Shown here one piece after another: positions 36,760 through 48,587 of a DNA stretch of 64,000 nucleotides (within the stretch, counting starts at the first letter, position 1; each line of letters opens with the position of its first letter). Source of the DNA: Pseudomonadales bacterium. GTDB lineage: Bacteria > Pseudomonadota > Gammaproteobacteria > Pseudomonadales > DT-91. The position numbers and the translations under genes are program-made. Below the pieces are notes generated by a model, which did not search any database, was not told the DNA's origin, and worked only from the letters and a program-made list of their open reading frames with translations. The stretch covers positions 434,001 through 498,000 of the forward strand of contig JABSRQ010000007.1 in NCBI GenBank assembly GCA_013215055.1, given 5' to 3'.

Positions 36760-38037
36760 ATGTCCTATATTATCGATCGCAGGCTGAATGCTAAAAATAA
36801 GAGCACGGTAAATCGAAAGCGTTTCTTGGAGCGCTACCGCAAACATATTAAAAAAGCGGTAGCCGATGAGGTGTCTAAACGCAGCATTACCGATATCGAA
36901 AGCACCGAAAAAATATCTATTTCCCAAGATGATGTGTCAGAACCGGTATTTGGTCATGGCCCTGGTGGTGAGATGGATATGGTACATCCCGGCAATAAAG
37001 AGTTTGCCAAGGGGGATAGATTTAAACGCCCCGAAGGCGGAAGTGGTGGCAGTGGTAGTGGTTCTGCCAGTGATTCCGGTGAAGGTATGGATGAATTCCA
37101 GTTTCAGATTTCTCAGGAAGAAATGTTGGAATTTATGTTTGAAGATCTGGAATTACCGAATTTAATTAAACGTCAGTTAATGGGTTCCGAATCGTTCAAA
37201 TATGTACACGGCGGTATTAGCTCGGTTGGATCACCTAACAACATCAGTATCATCCGCTCAATGCGTTCGGCTAACGCCAGGCGAATCGCATTAACTAGCA
37301 AAAAACGTAAACGTCTGAAAGCCATCGCCCTGTTATTGGAGCAGTTAAGAGAAGAGCCTGTGACCGAGCAGGATGTAAGCGACATTAAAATCCTGGAAGA
37401 TGAAGCTGTGATGTTACGCAGGCGAATCGATGCGATTCCGTTTCTTGATGATTTTGATATCCGTTATAATCTCAATATAAAGCAACCCACCCCCACATCA
37501 AAAGCCGTGATGTTTTGCTTAATGGATGTTTCCGGTTCCATGACTCAAGATATCAAAGATATCGCCAAGCGTTTTTATATGCTGCTATATCTTTTTTTAA
37601 AACGTAATTACAAACATATCGATGTGGTTTTTATTCGCCATCACACCTCGGCCAAGGAGGTAGACGAAGAAGAGTTTTTTTATTCTCGCGAAACCGGTGG
37701 CACGATTGTCTCATCCGCCCTGCAAAAAATGCGTGAAGTTATTAAAGATCGATATTCACCCGAGGAATGGAATATCTATGGTGCGCAGGCCTCGGATGGT
37801 GATAACTGGGGCGAAGATTCCAGTAATTGTTTTAATCTATTATGTGAAGATATATTGCCTCATGTGCAATATTATTCCTATGTGGAAATAACCGAGCGTC
37901 AGCATCAATCTTTATGGACTGAATATGAGCGTGTGGCGGCTAAATTTCCTGATTATTTTGCGATGCAGAAAATAGAAACAGCGGCCGATATTTATCCGGT
38001 ATTTCGTGAGCTTTTTGCCCGTAAGGAAGTGATATGA
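36760..38037 (+). CDS. yeaH: YeaH/YhbH family (DUF444) von Willebrand-like protein
   Basis: DUF444 protein of 425 aa. It has an N-terminal basic region ([19 protein letters not shown]), a Gly/Ser-rich low-complexity linker (~88-107, [14 protein letters not shown]), and a VWA-like domain with [15 protein letters not shown] (MIDAS DxSxS) and [12 protein letters not shown] strong site GAGGAGG precedes the ATG. Its stop overlaps the ycgB ATG by 4 bases. Function with YeaG and YcgB in stress is conserved but mechanistically open. Confidence 0.96.
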   Translation: MSYIIDRRLNAKNKSTVNRKRFLERYRKHIKKAVADEVSKRSITDIESTEKISISQDDVSEPVFGHGPGGEMDMVHPGNKEFAKGDRFKRPEGGSGGSGSGSASDSGEGMDEFQFQISQEEMLEFMFEDLELPNLIKRQLMGSESFKYVHGGISSVGSPNNISIIRSMRSANARRIALTSKKRKRLKAIALLLEQLREEPVTEQDVSDIKILEDEAVMLRRRIDAIPFLDDFDIRYNLNIKQPTPTSKAVMFCLMDVSGSMTQDIKDIAKRFYMLLYLFLKRNYKHIDVVFIRHHTSAKEVDEEEFFYSRETGGTIVSSALQKMREVIKDRYSPEEWNIYGAQASDGDNWGEDSSNCFNLLCEDILPHVQYYSYVEITERQHQSLWTEYERVAAKFPDYFAMQKIETAADIYPVFRELFARKEVI

Positions 38038-39575
38038 GTGAGGTGAAAACGCATCAGTCTGAAACATTATTATCCCAGGATTCAGAGTGGACCTTTGAAC
38101 TATTACAAATATATGAAACCGAAATCGCCAGAATCGCCAAGGCGTTTAAACTGGATACCTATGCCAATCAAATTGAAGTGATTAGTTCAGAGCAGATGAT
38201 GGATGCCTATGCCTCTAACGGTATGCCATTGCTTTATAATCATTGGTCTTATGGTAAGCATTTTTTATCCACAGAAAATTCTTATAAACGTGGGCAGATG
38301 GGTTTAGCTTATGAAATAGTGATTAACTCCAATCCCTGCATCGCTTATTTAATGGAAGAAAATACCATGACCATGCAGGCGCTTGTAATCGCCCATGCCT
38401 GTTATGGTCATAACTCATTTTTTAAAGGCAATTATTTATTTAAAACCTGGACCGATGCCGATTCGATTGTTGATTATTTATTATTTGCTAAAAATTATTT
38501 ATCTCAATGTGAAGAACGTTATGGGGTAAGAGAAGTAGAAAAAATATTGGATAGCTGCCATGTCTTGATGAATTATGGTGTAGACCGATATGCCAGGCCC
38601 TACCCTATTTCTGCCGCCGAGGAACGAGAAAGGCAAAAAGATAGAGAAGAACATTTACAAAAACAAGTGAATGATTTGTGGCGCACGTTACCGAAGAAGG
38701 CTGTGGATGAAACCGAGGAACAGGAGGATGTCTTTCCTTCAGAACCACAGGAAAACCTGCTCTACTTTATTGAAAAAAATGCACCGCTATTAGAATCATG
38801 GCAGCGTGAAGTGGTTAGGATTGTCAGGAAAATTGCACAATACTTTTATCCACAACGACAAACCCAGGTGATGAATGAAGGCTGGGCCTGTTTTTGGCAT
38901 TATCATATTTTAATGCAGATGTATGATGAAAAGCTGGTGAATGACGGTTTTATTCTGGAGTTTTTACAGTCCCACACATCGGTGGTTTTTCAACCGGACT
39001 TCGACAGCCCTTATTACAGTGGCATCAATCCCTATGCTTTAGGCTTTGGCATGATGATAGATATTAAACGCATCTGCCAAGCACCCACAGAAGAAGACAG
39101 TCGCTGGTTCCCTAATCTTGTTAATACCGATTGGTTGGATGCGGTACATTTTGCGATGCAAAACTTTAAAGATGAAAGTTTTATTCTGCAGTATCTATCA
39201 CCCAAGGTGATACGGGATATGCATTTATTCAGCATTGTTGATGATGATAAAAAAGACCTGTTAGAAGTGACGGCGATACATGATGATGCTGGCTACCAAA
39301 TGATTAGGGAGAAATTAGCCAGCCAATATAATTTGGGTGATAAAGAACCCAATATTCAAATTGTCAAAGTGGATGCACGTGGTGACAGGGCGTTGTATTT
39401 AAAACACACTCAGCATAAACGTAAGCCGTTAAGTGATAATGTGCAGGAAGTGCTAAAACATCTACATCGCTTATGGGGATTTGATGTACATCTGCATTCT
39501 TTTGATGGAGATAAAGACGTGGCGGGTTTTCATTACCCGTCTAATAAAGAGCAAGAGAATGAAAAAACCGACTAA
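38034..39575 (+). CDS. ycgB: SpoVR/YcgB family protein
   Basis: SpoVR-like protein of 513 aa with the family motifs [39 protein letters not shown] and [14 protein letters not shown] (conserved Glu/His). It is translationally coupled to yeaH through an ATGA overlap. Its last codons carry the loop-and-stem of a terminator used by the opposite gene. The family is stress-related in Gram-negatives and sporulation-related in Bacillus; the molecular role is unknown. Confidence 0.96.
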   Translation: MSEVKTHQSETLLSQDSEWTFELLQIYETEIARIAKAFKLDTYANQIEVISSEQMMDAYASNGMPLLYNHWSYGKHFLSTENSYKRGQMGLAYEIVINSNPCIAYLMEENTMTMQALVIAHACYGHNSFFKGNYLFKTWTDADSIVDYLLFAKNYLSQCEERYGVREVEKILDSCHVLMNYGVDRYARPYPISAAEERERQKDREEHLQKQVNDLWRTLPKKAVDETEEQEDVFPSEPQENLLYFIEKNAPLLESWQREVVRIVRKIAQYFYPQRQTQVMNEGWACFWHYHILMQMYDEKLVNDGFILEFLQSHTSVVFQPDFDSPYYSGINPYALGFGMMIDIKRICQAPTEEDSRWFPNLVNTDWLDAVHFAMQNFKDESFILQYLSPKVIRDMHLFSIVDDDKKDLLEVTAIHDDAGYQMIREKLASQYNLGDKEPNIQIVKVDARGDRALYLKHTQHKRKPLSDNVQEVLKHLHRLWGFDVHLHSFDGDKDVAGFHYPSNKEQENEKTD

Positions 39576-39590
39576 ATGGCTTTAGTCGGT
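39562..39590 (-). terminator. Terminator of the opposite-strand lipoprotein gene, overlapping the ycgB 3' end
   Basis: Stem ACCGACTAAA/TTTAGTCGGT (39567-39576 and 39581-39590) with a TGGC loop. Only on the minus strand is it followed by a T-run (A6 at 39562-39567 on plus). It starts 10 nt past the stop of the minus-strand lipoprotein gene and overlaps the last bases and stop of ycgB. It may also end the plus transcript weakly. Confidence 0.85.
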
Positions 39591-39599
39591 CTTAAATAT

Positions 39600-40394
39600 T
39601 TACCAGTTATAAATAGTGCTATTACCATCAAATACAACCGTATAAGAGCTGCAATCATTATAGATAACCGAAGCCGACGAGCCTTCACTGCCCGAGATTT
39701 CAATAGTGCCGGTTTGTGGTCTGCCGTTGTCACAGCCATAACTCATATTGCTGGCTGAAAACATCACATAACCATGCTCTTCATGATAAATGGTACCACT
39801 GACATTATCGCCATTTACGGTAAACTCTTCTAAACGATAGGTCACACCATCTGCAGTGAAACCGGTTGAAGACGTGCATGTGAAACTATCGGTGGTTAAT
39901 CCTGTACAACTAAATGTGAAATTATCAAAGCTATGCGTTTCACCACCGCTGGTCACGGTAAAGTTGCTGTACTCGGCGGTAAACTCATCACCCTCGTTAG
40001 CGGTAGTGATGTTTACAACGCCGTTCATGGTTATAGAACTTATCGAACAGTTATTATAAGTGAAACTGCCATTGCCGGATTCATCTATATTTACATCTAC
40101 AGAGCCTGTGTCGCAGATGCCATCAATACTTTCTCGGCTAGTGACTAAAAGTCTGGTTGAGTTCTCTACAATGCTGGATGAACTTGATGTTTTAGAGCGT
40201 TGCTGAGGTAAACCCTCAGAGCTAATCGCCTGACTATTGGCATGAGTGGCGGCGATAGCTAAATCTTGCGAGGTTTCGCTGGTGATCTGAGCGGCATCAG
40301 TATTGATATTTGAGCCGCTATCATCACTGTTGCTGCCACAGCCGACTAAAGCCAAACCTATAACTGAAACTGAAGCGAGTGCTAACTTTTTCAT
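39600..40394 (-). CDS. Hypothetical Ser/Thr-rich lipoprotein
   Basis: Lipoprotein of 264 aa: signal peptide with lipobox LALVGC (Cys19). A Ser/Asp/Asn-rich linker (~20-80) is followed by a beta-rich domain with regularly spaced Cys (GICDTG, YNNCSISS, TFSCTG, SFTCTSS, SYGCDNG, YNDCSS), probably three disulfides. I recognise no named family. It is convergent with ycgB and uses the terminator at 39562-39590. Surface or periplasmic location is likely. Confidence 0.75.
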   Translation of the reverse strand: MKKLALASVSVIGLALVGCGSNSDDSGSNINTDAAQITSETSQDLAIAATHANSQAISSEGLPQQRSKTSSSSSIVENSTRLLVTSRESIDGICDTGSVDVNIDESGNGSFTYNNCSISSITMNGVVNITTANEGDEFTAEYSNFTVTSGGETHSFDNFTFSCTGLTTDSFTCTSSTGFTADGVTYRLEEFTVNGDNVSGTIYHEEHGYVMFSASNMSYGCDNGRPQTGTIEISGSEGSSASVIYNDCSSYTVVFDGNSTIYNW

Positions 40395-40492
40395 AATCCA
40401 TGCCTTTAGTTATTTGATCTACACAGATTAGTACTAAAACAGAGATTAAAATGAGGTTTTTTGTATCTTTTAATTCGATGTCATCACAAGTT

Positions 40493-41546
40493 TCAAATTT
40501 GTTTTTCTTTGGCGGTATTTCTCAGCAGCATGCCCGTTTGAGGCACAACGGGTATGCCATCTAACATAAATTCAAAATGCATAGCATGCCAAATCATATT
40601 CTTATTTTTAACCACTTCAAAATGCAGATGTGGGCCGGTGGAATAACCGGTATTACCTGATTTAGCAATCACATCACCGGCTTTTACACTCATGCCTTCA
40701 TGAAAGCGTATGGAGCGGAACTGCAAATGGGCATATACCGCAATCGTGCCATCACCATGTAAGATGGCAATGGAATTGGCGCGTGATTTAAAGGATTCTG
40801 ATAGGCCTGATAAAACATGTTCAGTTTTACGGTTGATAACCACGCCGTCTCGGGTCGCTAATACCGGTGTACCTAACGGCATGGCAATATCCACCGCGTA
40901 GCGGTTATAAGGTGAGTTATGGCTGAAACCGCTTAAACGCCTGGGTGATTGGGTAATCCTTGCCGGGAGGCACGGGTGGTAAATAGGCGCAATCTGCATC
41001 GTGTCTGGCATTATTGTCACCTAAACCATATTGGTAGGCATAGCGGTAAGCCCAGGGTTGATAGGCATTAACTGACTTGATTTGTGCCACTTTAATTTTT
41101 GATTGAGCTGGAATAAGCTTGCGTAATGGCTGGCTGGTTTGGATTGCACATTTTTTTGTTGGGTGAGCTGAATCTGTGCTTCTACCGGCATGAAGTAGTC
41201 GTTAGTGACATAAAGTGTACGACTGTTATCACCGGTTATTTTTTCTGTGATGGCCAATTTGCCTTTTTTACCTAAATAGCCACCCCGATTTTTGTGAAAA
41301 TTTGAGCGTCGTTTAAGATCCGCCTGACAGAGATTTTCGGGAATCAGCGCTGCAACAAAATGATCAATATCCAGGTTCATCGCGTTAGTGCTGCGGCACC
41401 TGCTGCAGATTCTTTTGTTCGATATGGGGTTTGCTATCGGTATATTGCAAGCGCCCTTTTTCATCTTTATAACGATAAATATCGCCGCTATAAACCAGGC
41501 TGCTTATGATTATCAGGCTAAGTATTTTTAGCGAAGAGACTAGCAT
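40493..41546 (-). pseudogene. M23 peptidase with N-terminal DUF4124, broken by frameshifts
   Basis: One gene read in several frames. Frame 1 (ATG 41546) gives a signal peptide and the DUF4124 part DIYRYKDEKGRLQYTDSK, ending at 41385. Frame 2 holds MNLDIDHFVAALIP to FQLNQK. In frame 3 I read KVAQIKSV, then NAYQPWAYRYAYQYGLGD and YPITQAFKRF. Frame 4 holds the peptidase domain: HNSPYNRYAVDIAMP (zinc His/Asp), SIAILHGDGTIAVYAHL and STGPHLHFEV. The last two junctions need a lost base in the T5 run at 41096-41100 and an extra base near 40933-40937; the first, near 41385-41395, also fits one extra base. The 1-nt spacing to the upstream gene suggests an operon. Intact homologues cut peptidoglycan crosslinks. 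Confidence 0.82.
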
Positions 41547-41547
41547 A

Positions 41548-42018
41548 TTAATTTTTACTGCTTGCCAGTAACGGTTCATAGAACTTCATAAAGTGATATT
41601 CACTAAAACCGCTGTGGGTATAACCTTTATAGGCAAAGAAAGGTACGTTTTTACCCCCGAGTTTTTTATAGGCGGCTTTTGCCTGGCGGCTTTTTTCGAT
41701 ATTACGTTCTTTAAAAGGAATATGATTGGCCTTAAAAAAAGCGCGGGCTTTTTTACAGAAACCACACCAGGCGGTGCTATACATCACCAGTTTCTCAGGT
41801 TTTGAGTTTTTGGCTGTGTGGCTGTTTAGATCGGGGTTGATCATCTGATAGCCGCTAATATTGGGCTTAATGTTGATTTCTTTGGATGTTTGGGTCTTGG
41901 GTTTTTCGTCGCCATAGTGGCGCTGGCCCGTGTCATCGACCCAGCTATAGATTTCTGCATAAACCAGGTTATGCGCAAATAATAGAAAACACAAAGTGAT
42001 GATATGACGTGTAAACAT
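41548..42018 (-). CDS. DUF4124-glutaredoxin-like exported protein
   Basis: Periplasmic protein of 156 aa from ATG 42018; an earlier in-frame ATG adds 15 residues with no signal character. Signal peptide (CFLLFAHNLVYA), then DUF4124 EIYSWVDDTGQRHYGDEKP, then a glutaredoxin fold with STAWCGFCKKAR (CxxC) and GGKNVPFFAYKGY (cis-Pro position). It likely reduces or senses periplasmic thiols. It ends 1 nt before the M23 peptidase gene, with a shared promoter. It overlaps the end of the SDR gene region by none. Confidence 0.82.
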   Translation of the reverse strand: MFTRHIITLCFLLFAHNLVYAEIYSWVDDTGQRHYGDEKPKTQTSKEINIKPNISGYQMINPDLNSHTAKNSKPEKLVMYSTAWCGFCKKARAFFKANHIPFKERNIEKSRQAKAAYKKLGGKNVPFFAYKGYTHSGFSEYHFMKFYEPLLASSKN

Positions 42019-42034
42019 GGGGTGGATTAACTTT

Positions 42035-42697
42035 TTACCAGGGCAGAATTTCTCCATTAGCATGCCAGAAAGTGCCGGTGTTGCTAAGGTTTAATTCATC
42101 AATTCGTGTCGTTAATCCACTTACTGCCTGTTCTGGGCTCACATCACCACAAAAGCCAATCATCTCGGTAGAGACCATGCCCGGGTGTAAAATAGCCACA
42201 GCCACACCACGCACTTTAAAATCATGCGCTAATGATTTTCCTGCAGCGTTTAACGCCGCTTTGGACATGCGGTAACCATAATAAGCGCCCGAGCCATTAT
42301 CTTCTATAGAGCCCATACGGCTGGTGATAAGTGCAATTTTTGAGCCAGCGCTTAAGTGATCCTGCAAGGCATGTGTAACCCGCAAAGGCCCCATCGCATT
42401 GACCTGAAATTGTTTTTCGATATCGGCAAAGGGCATATCAACAATGGTTTCATTACAAAAAATACCGGCGTTGTTAATTAAGATATCGATAGATTGCTCG
42501 CCAACCGCCTTTTTAAGCTTCTCCATGCTGGCATCACAGCTAACGTCGATTTCTTCTATTACCGTCGCTTGACTGTTTCTTAAGTCGTTGGAGGCAAAGC
42601 GGCAGGCGGCAATAACTGTATCGCCTAGTGATAAATAATGCTGCACAAAAGCCAGGCCTATGCCACGATTTGCACCAGTGATTAAAACGGTTGCCAT
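42035..42697 (-). CDS. Short-chain dehydrogenase/reductase
   Basis: Classical SDR of 220 aa: TGANRGIG cofactor loop, LINNAG, and a catalytic Ser (ITSRMGSIED) with Tyr-x-x-x-Lys (YGYRMSKAALN). The small size and Arg in the coenzyme loop area suggest a CsgA-like/NADP-dependent SDR. It is the first gene of the minus-strand run into the glutaredoxin-like gene, 16 nt away. The substrate is unknown. Confidence 0.9.
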   Translation of the reverse strand: MATVLITGANRGIGLAFVQHYLSLGDTVIAACRFASNDLRNSQATVIEEIDVSCDASMEKLKKAVGEQSIDILINNAGIFCNETIVDMPFADIEKQFQVNAMGPLRVTHALQDHLSAGSKIALITSRMGSIEDNGSGAYYGYRMSKAALNAAGKSLAHDFKVRGVAVAILHPGMVSTEMIGFCGDVSPEQAVSGLTTRIDELNLSNTGTFWHANGEILPW

Positions 42698-42837
42698 AAA
42701 AAATCTACTTAATAGTCACAGTGAAAATGAAGTATAGAAAAGATGTCTGCTCAGTGCTAAGAAAAATATTTAATTCCCTTGTTAGATCAGGATCAACTGG
42801 TTGTATTTGGCTAAATAACGTAGACTCAATGCATTGC

Positions 42838-42933
42838 TTGTCGGGGTGCCGTAGAGATTTTCATCTGGAAATCAAAAGGCTGAGATGCTACCCGTAAGAC
42901 CTGATCGAGATAATGCTCGCGTAGGCAACAAGT
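42838..42933 (+). promoter_or_regulatory. TPP riboswitch (THI element)
   Basis: The conserved segments are all present in order: CGGGGTGCC, GGCTGAGATG, ACCCGTAAGACCTGATC and GATAATGCTCGCGTAGG. It lies 90 nt before thiC. Thiamine pyrophosphate binding should reduce expression of the operon. A short CAAC/GTTG stem followed by ATTTTTT (about 42926-42946) could be the terminating platform (inference). Confidence 0.97.
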
Positions 42934-43017
42934 GGTTGATTTTTTAGTTGCTGCTTAAACTGTTTAATCATCCCCTGCATTCCGATAAGCCCAATGAATA
43001 CTACTACCAGGGCTTAA

Positions 43018-44964
<1,947 letters not shown>

Positions 44965-44971
44965 GCTTAAG

Positions 44972-46072
44972 ATGAAGGTCGCCATTGTTGGTGCCGGGCT
45001 GCTGGGGCGTTTATTGGCCTGGCGGTTATTGGAGGCGGGCCATAAGGTCAGCCTCTATGATAAAGACGATAAGGCAGGTACACAGTCGGCGGCTTTTGTC
45101 GCCGCTGCGATGTTGGCACCTATTACCGAGGTATTGGATGCCGAGGCTGAAATTTACCAACACGGCATCGCCGGTTTATCGATTTGGCCGCAGTGGATTA
45201 AAACACTGGAAGAAACTACATCGGTTCCTATCAGCTATGCCATTAATGGTAGTTTTTTGGTCAGCCATAGAAATGATAGTGGTGATTACCAACGCTGTGT
45301 TCAGCGTATACAGGCACATACATCGGTAGATCAAAGTAGTGTAGATGAGTTAAATCGTACACAGTTAGAAACACTTGAACCTGAACTGGCGATGAGTTTT
45401 GATAAAGCCCTATACCTTAGGGACGAAGGCTGTATCGATAATCTGGCGTTATTAAAAGCCCTGGAAAAACGCATTGTTGATTTAGGTGGACAGTGGTTTG
45501 AAGGTCAAGGTTTTGATCATCTAACGGATACCGTAATCAGTGATTCATTTACTGATTTTGACACCGTATTAGATTGTCGAGGCACCGCCGCAAAAGTGGA
45601 TGCTGCCGATTTACGCGGTGTACGTGGCGAGGTGATACGGGTTCATGCACCGGAGGTGAATTTATCACGCCCGGTCAGGTTAATGCATCCACGTTATAAA
45701 TTGTATATCGCACCCAAACCCAATAATGAATATGTTATAGGCGCGACGCAGATAGAATCGGAATCGGAACATCCGGTTACGGTGCGTTCATCCCTGGAAT
45801 TATTATCAGCCCTTTACAGTGTACATAAGGGATTTTCAGAAGCTGAAATTCTGACCCAATATGCACGTTGCCGCCCGGCTTTTTCTGACAATATGCCAAA
45901 AATAGAAACCTTGGGAAGTGAAGGTAAATTGATTCGCATCAACGGCCTGTATCGCCACGGCTATTTATTAGCCCCCGTCGTGGTGAATGAAACCTTGGCT
46001 TTATTTAACTTAGCACCAAGCACATGGCCTGAAATCGTCAGCGCTTTAACTCCAGAAGATGCATTGGCATGA
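44972..46072 (+). CDS. thiO: Glycine oxidase ThiO
   Basis: FAD-dependent oxidase of 366 aa making the dehydroglycine needed for the thiazole ring. It has the Rossmann start KVAIVGAGLLGRLLAWRLL, AAMLAPITE, RGVRGEVIRVHAPE and GLYRHGYLLAPVV. The length is normal. Here it replaces ThiH, pointing to an oxygen-dependent route. The stop overlaps thiS by the ATGA sequence. Confidence 0.95.
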   Translation: MKVAIVGAGLLGRLLAWRLLEAGHKVSLYDKDDKAGTQSAAFVAAAMLAPITEVLDAEAEIYQHGIAGLSIWPQWIKTLEETTSVPISYAINGSFLVSHRNDSGDYQRCVQRIQAHTSVDQSSVDELNRTQLETLEPELAMSFDKALYLRDEGCIDNLALLKALEKRIVDLGGQWFEGQGFDHLTDTVISDSFTDFDTVLDCRGTAAKVDAADLRGVRGEVIRVHAPEVNLSRPVRLMHPRYKLYIAPKPNNEYVIGATQIESESEHPVTVRSSLELLSALYSVHKGFSEAEILTQYARCRPAFSDNMPKIETLGSEGKLIRINGLYRHGYLLAPVVVNETLALFNLAPSTWPEIVSALTPEDALA

Positions 46073-46272
46073 TAGAAGTCTCGTTAAATAATGAAACCCA
46101 AAACCTGAAGCTAGGGGCTACCGTTACCGAGCTGCTTGCTGCCTGTGGTTTTGAAGATAAAAAAGTGGCCGTTGCGATTAATACCGAGTTTGTGCCACGC
46201 TCCAGCTATGACTCTCATATCGTAAACAGTGGTGATGCCATTGATGTATTGGCTGCGGTACAAGGCGGATAA
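46069..46272 (+). CDS. thiS: Sulfur carrier protein ThiS
   Basis: Ubiquitin-like sulfur carrier of 67 aa ending in the required Gly-Gly (LAAVQGG), which is adenylated by ThiF and thiocarboxylated. It overlaps the end of thiO by four bases and is 6 nt from thiG. No thiF is present in the window. Confidence 0.97.
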   Translation: MIEVSLNNETQNLKLGATVTELLAACGFEDKKVAVAINTEFVPRSSYDSHIVNSGDAIDVLAAVQGG

Positions 46273-46278
46273 AAACTG

Positions 46279-47070
46279 ATGACAGATCAAGTAACGTTTT
46301 ATGGATCCTCGTTTGATAGCCGCTTTTTAATCGGCTCGGCACTCTACCCCTCACCCAAAATCATGGCCGACAGTGTTAAAGCCTCGAGCTCAGAAATTAT
46401 CACCGTATCGCTACGTCGCCAATCACCAGAAAAAGCCGGTGGCAAAAGTTTCTGGGATTTTATTCAGGCCTTAGATTGCACCTTGTTACCGAATACCGCT
46501 GGTTGCCACAATGCCAAAGAGGCAGTGACGTTAGCCAAGATGTCTCGGGACTTATTTGAGAGTGACTGGATTAAATTGGAGGTTATCGGTGATGAATATA
46601 ATCTGCAGCCCGATCCTTTTGGTTTGTTAGATGCTGCCGAGCAATTGATTAAAGACGGTTTTAAGGTTTTCCCTTATTGCACGGATGATTTGGTGTTATG
46701 TCAGAGGTTATTGGATGTAGGTTGTGAGGTTTTGATGCCCTGGGGGTCACCGATAGGCACCGGCAAAGGTTTGATGAACCCATATGCACTGCAGATGATA
46801 CGTGAGCGCCTGCCCGATGTACCGTTAGTGGTAGATGCGGGTATAGGCCTGCCTTCTCATGCCGCACAGGCGATGGAGTTAGGTTATGACGCTGTGTTAC
46901 TTAATACGGCGGTGGCTGAAGCTGCAGATCCTGCGTTGATGGCGAATGCGTTTAAAAAAGCGATAGAAGCAGGCCGGCAAGCTTATTTAGCGGGCGCGGT
47001 ATTGGAACGCCAAACCGCCAAACCCAGTACTCCTACTTTAGGTATGCCGTTCTGGCATCAAGAGCAATAA
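46279..47070 (+). CDS. thiG: Thiazole synthase
   Basis: ThiG of 263 aa forms the thiazole phosphate from DXP, dehydroglycine and ThiS thiocarboxylate. It has [28 protein letters not shown] (Lys of the Schiff base), [10 protein letters not shown] and [19 protein letters not shown]. It lies between thiS and thiDE, 5 nt to the latter. Confidence 0.97.
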   Translation: MTDQVTFYGSSFDSRFLIGSALYPSPKIMADSVKASSSEIITVSLRRQSPEKAGGKSFWDFIQALDCTLLPNTAGCHNAKEAVTLAKMSRDLFESDWIKLEVIGDEYNLQPDPFGLLDAAEQLIKDGFKVFPYCTDDLVLCQRLLDVGCEVLMPWGSPIGTGKGLMNPYALQMIRERLPDVPLVVDAGIGLPSHAAQAMELGYDAVLLNTAVAEAADPALMANAFKKAIEAGRQAYLAGAVLERQTAKPSTPTLGMPFWHQEQ

Positions 47071-47075
47071 TTACC

Positions 47076-48569
47076 ATGTTAGTTAATAAGCCTATTGTCT
47101 GGAGTATCGCCGGTTCTGATTGTTCAGGTGGTGCGGGTATTCAAGCCGATAACCAGGTCATTCAAGCCTTTAATGGCTTTGCCTGTAATATTATTACCTG
47201 TGTTACCGCGCAAAACAGCGAAGGCGTTATTGCCACAAACCCAGTATCTGTTGAGGTTTTTCAATCCCAGTGCTTGGCCCTTTTGAGTGAATACCCGCCT
47301 GCGGTAATAAAGCTTGGGGCGTTACCGAATGAAGCGATTATCGATAGTTTAATTGCTTTTTTAGAGCAAGAAGCTTTTGCCGATGTGGCAGTAGTTTGTG
47401 ACCCGGTATTATTTGCTACCGCAGGTGGCGAGGCTATGGGTAATGAACAGGGTTTACAGCGTTTAATGCCTTATCTTTCGGCATTAACGCCGAATCAACA
47501 GGAGTTCCAGCGTTTATTCAGTGACGAGTTTGATCAAACTGCCAATAGTGCTGAAATTTTAGAGCAACAGGCCCTGGAAATTGCCCGCCAGTATCAGATG
47601 GATATTATCATCACCGGCGGTGAATCTATGCTGTCGGGGCGTATGGAGGCTGCAACCGCTAAAGATTGCTGTGTCATTGCCGGTGAGGTGTTTTGGTTAA
47701 GTTCGCCGGTTATTGCAACGACAGCCACGCATGGAACCGGCTGTTCGTTTGCATCGTCTATTGCAGCCGCGCTGGCCTGTGATTATGTAATGTTAGATGC
47801 AGTGGTGATAGCCAAGGCTTATATCAATAAGGCTCTAGCCTTGCAGGTTTCGGTGAGTAGCTCCGCATCGAAACAGGCGTTTAATCATGCTGGCTTCCCT
47901 GATGCTTTATCGCTATTACCTAGCTTTAGTCGCCAAATAGAAAATACCGCAACGTTATTCCCTGTTATCGATCAGCATTCTCTTGGCCCCTACCCTGTAG
48001 TTGATAGTCTGGCATGGTTAGAAAAATGCTTGCAACAAGGCATAAAAACCCTGCAGCTGCGCATGAAAGATAAAACCGATGAGCAAATGGATTTAGTGGT
48101 GGCCCAAGCTGCGGAGTTAGGCCGTAAATATAACGCACGTTTGTTTATCAACGATTATTGGTCTTTGGCGATTAAGCATAAGGCCTATGGTGTGCATCTT
48201 GGCCAGGAAGATTTGGATATAGCGGATATAACGGCGATTGCAGCCAGTGGCCTGCACTTGGGTATCAGCACCCATAGCTGGTATGAAATAGCCCGTGCGC
48301 ATTCATTAAAACCCAGTTATATTGCCATTGGCCCTATCTATGATACGCCGACTAAACAGATGCCTTTTGCTCCGCAGGGTTTACAGCAATTGCAGCAATG
48401 GGTGGCCTTAATAGGCCCAGATTATCCGGTGGTAGCGATTGGCGGCATCGACCTTGGCAATGCCAAAGAGGTGTTGGCAACAGGTGTGGGTTCGGTGGCG
48501 ATGGTCAGAGCCGTGACCGAGGCTGCCGATTACAAAAAAGCGATTGCTGATTTCCAGGCCCTTTTTTAA
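47076..48569 (+). CDS. thiDE: Bifunctional HMP-P kinase/thiamine phosphate synthase (ThiD-ThiE fusion)
   Basis: Fusion of 497 aa. The N-terminal half (~1-275) is Thi[32 protein letters not shown] and [17 protein letters not shown]. The C-terminal half (~288-497) is Thi[49 protein letters not shown] and [12 protein letters not shown] linker rich in Ser joins the halves. It phosphorylates HMP-P and couples HMP-PP to the thiazole phosphate. The last dedicated gene of the operon. Confidence 0.96.
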   Translation: MLVNKPIVWSIAGSDCSGGAGIQADNQVIQAFNGFACNIITCVTAQNSEGVIATNPVSVEVFQSQCLALLSEYPPAVIKLGALPNEAIIDSLIAFLEQEAFADVAVVCDPVLFATAGGEAMGNEQGLQRLMPYLSALTPNQQEFQRLFSDEFDQTANSAEILEQQALEIARQYQMDIIITGGESMLSGRMEAATAKDCCVIAGEVFWLSSPVIATTATHGTGCSFASSIAAALACDYVMLDAVVIAKAYINKALALQVSVSSSASKQAFNHAGFPDALSLLPSFSRQIENTATLFPVIDQHSLGPYPVVDSLAWLEKCLQQGIKTLQLRMKDKTDEQMDLVVAQAAELGRKYNARLFINDYWSLAIKHKAYGVHLGQEDLDIADITAIAASGLHLGISTHSWYEIARAHSLKPSYIAIGPIYDTPTKQMPFAPQGLQQLQQWVALIGPDYPVVAIGGIDLGNAKEVLATGVGSVAMVRAVTEAADYKKAIADFQALF

Positions 48570-48587
48570 TAAAAATAATAATGACTT

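Noticed and set aside
40493-41020. M23 domain as a stand-alone gene
   Set aside because: No signal peptide or ribosome site, and upstream frames clearly supply the missing N-terminal part.
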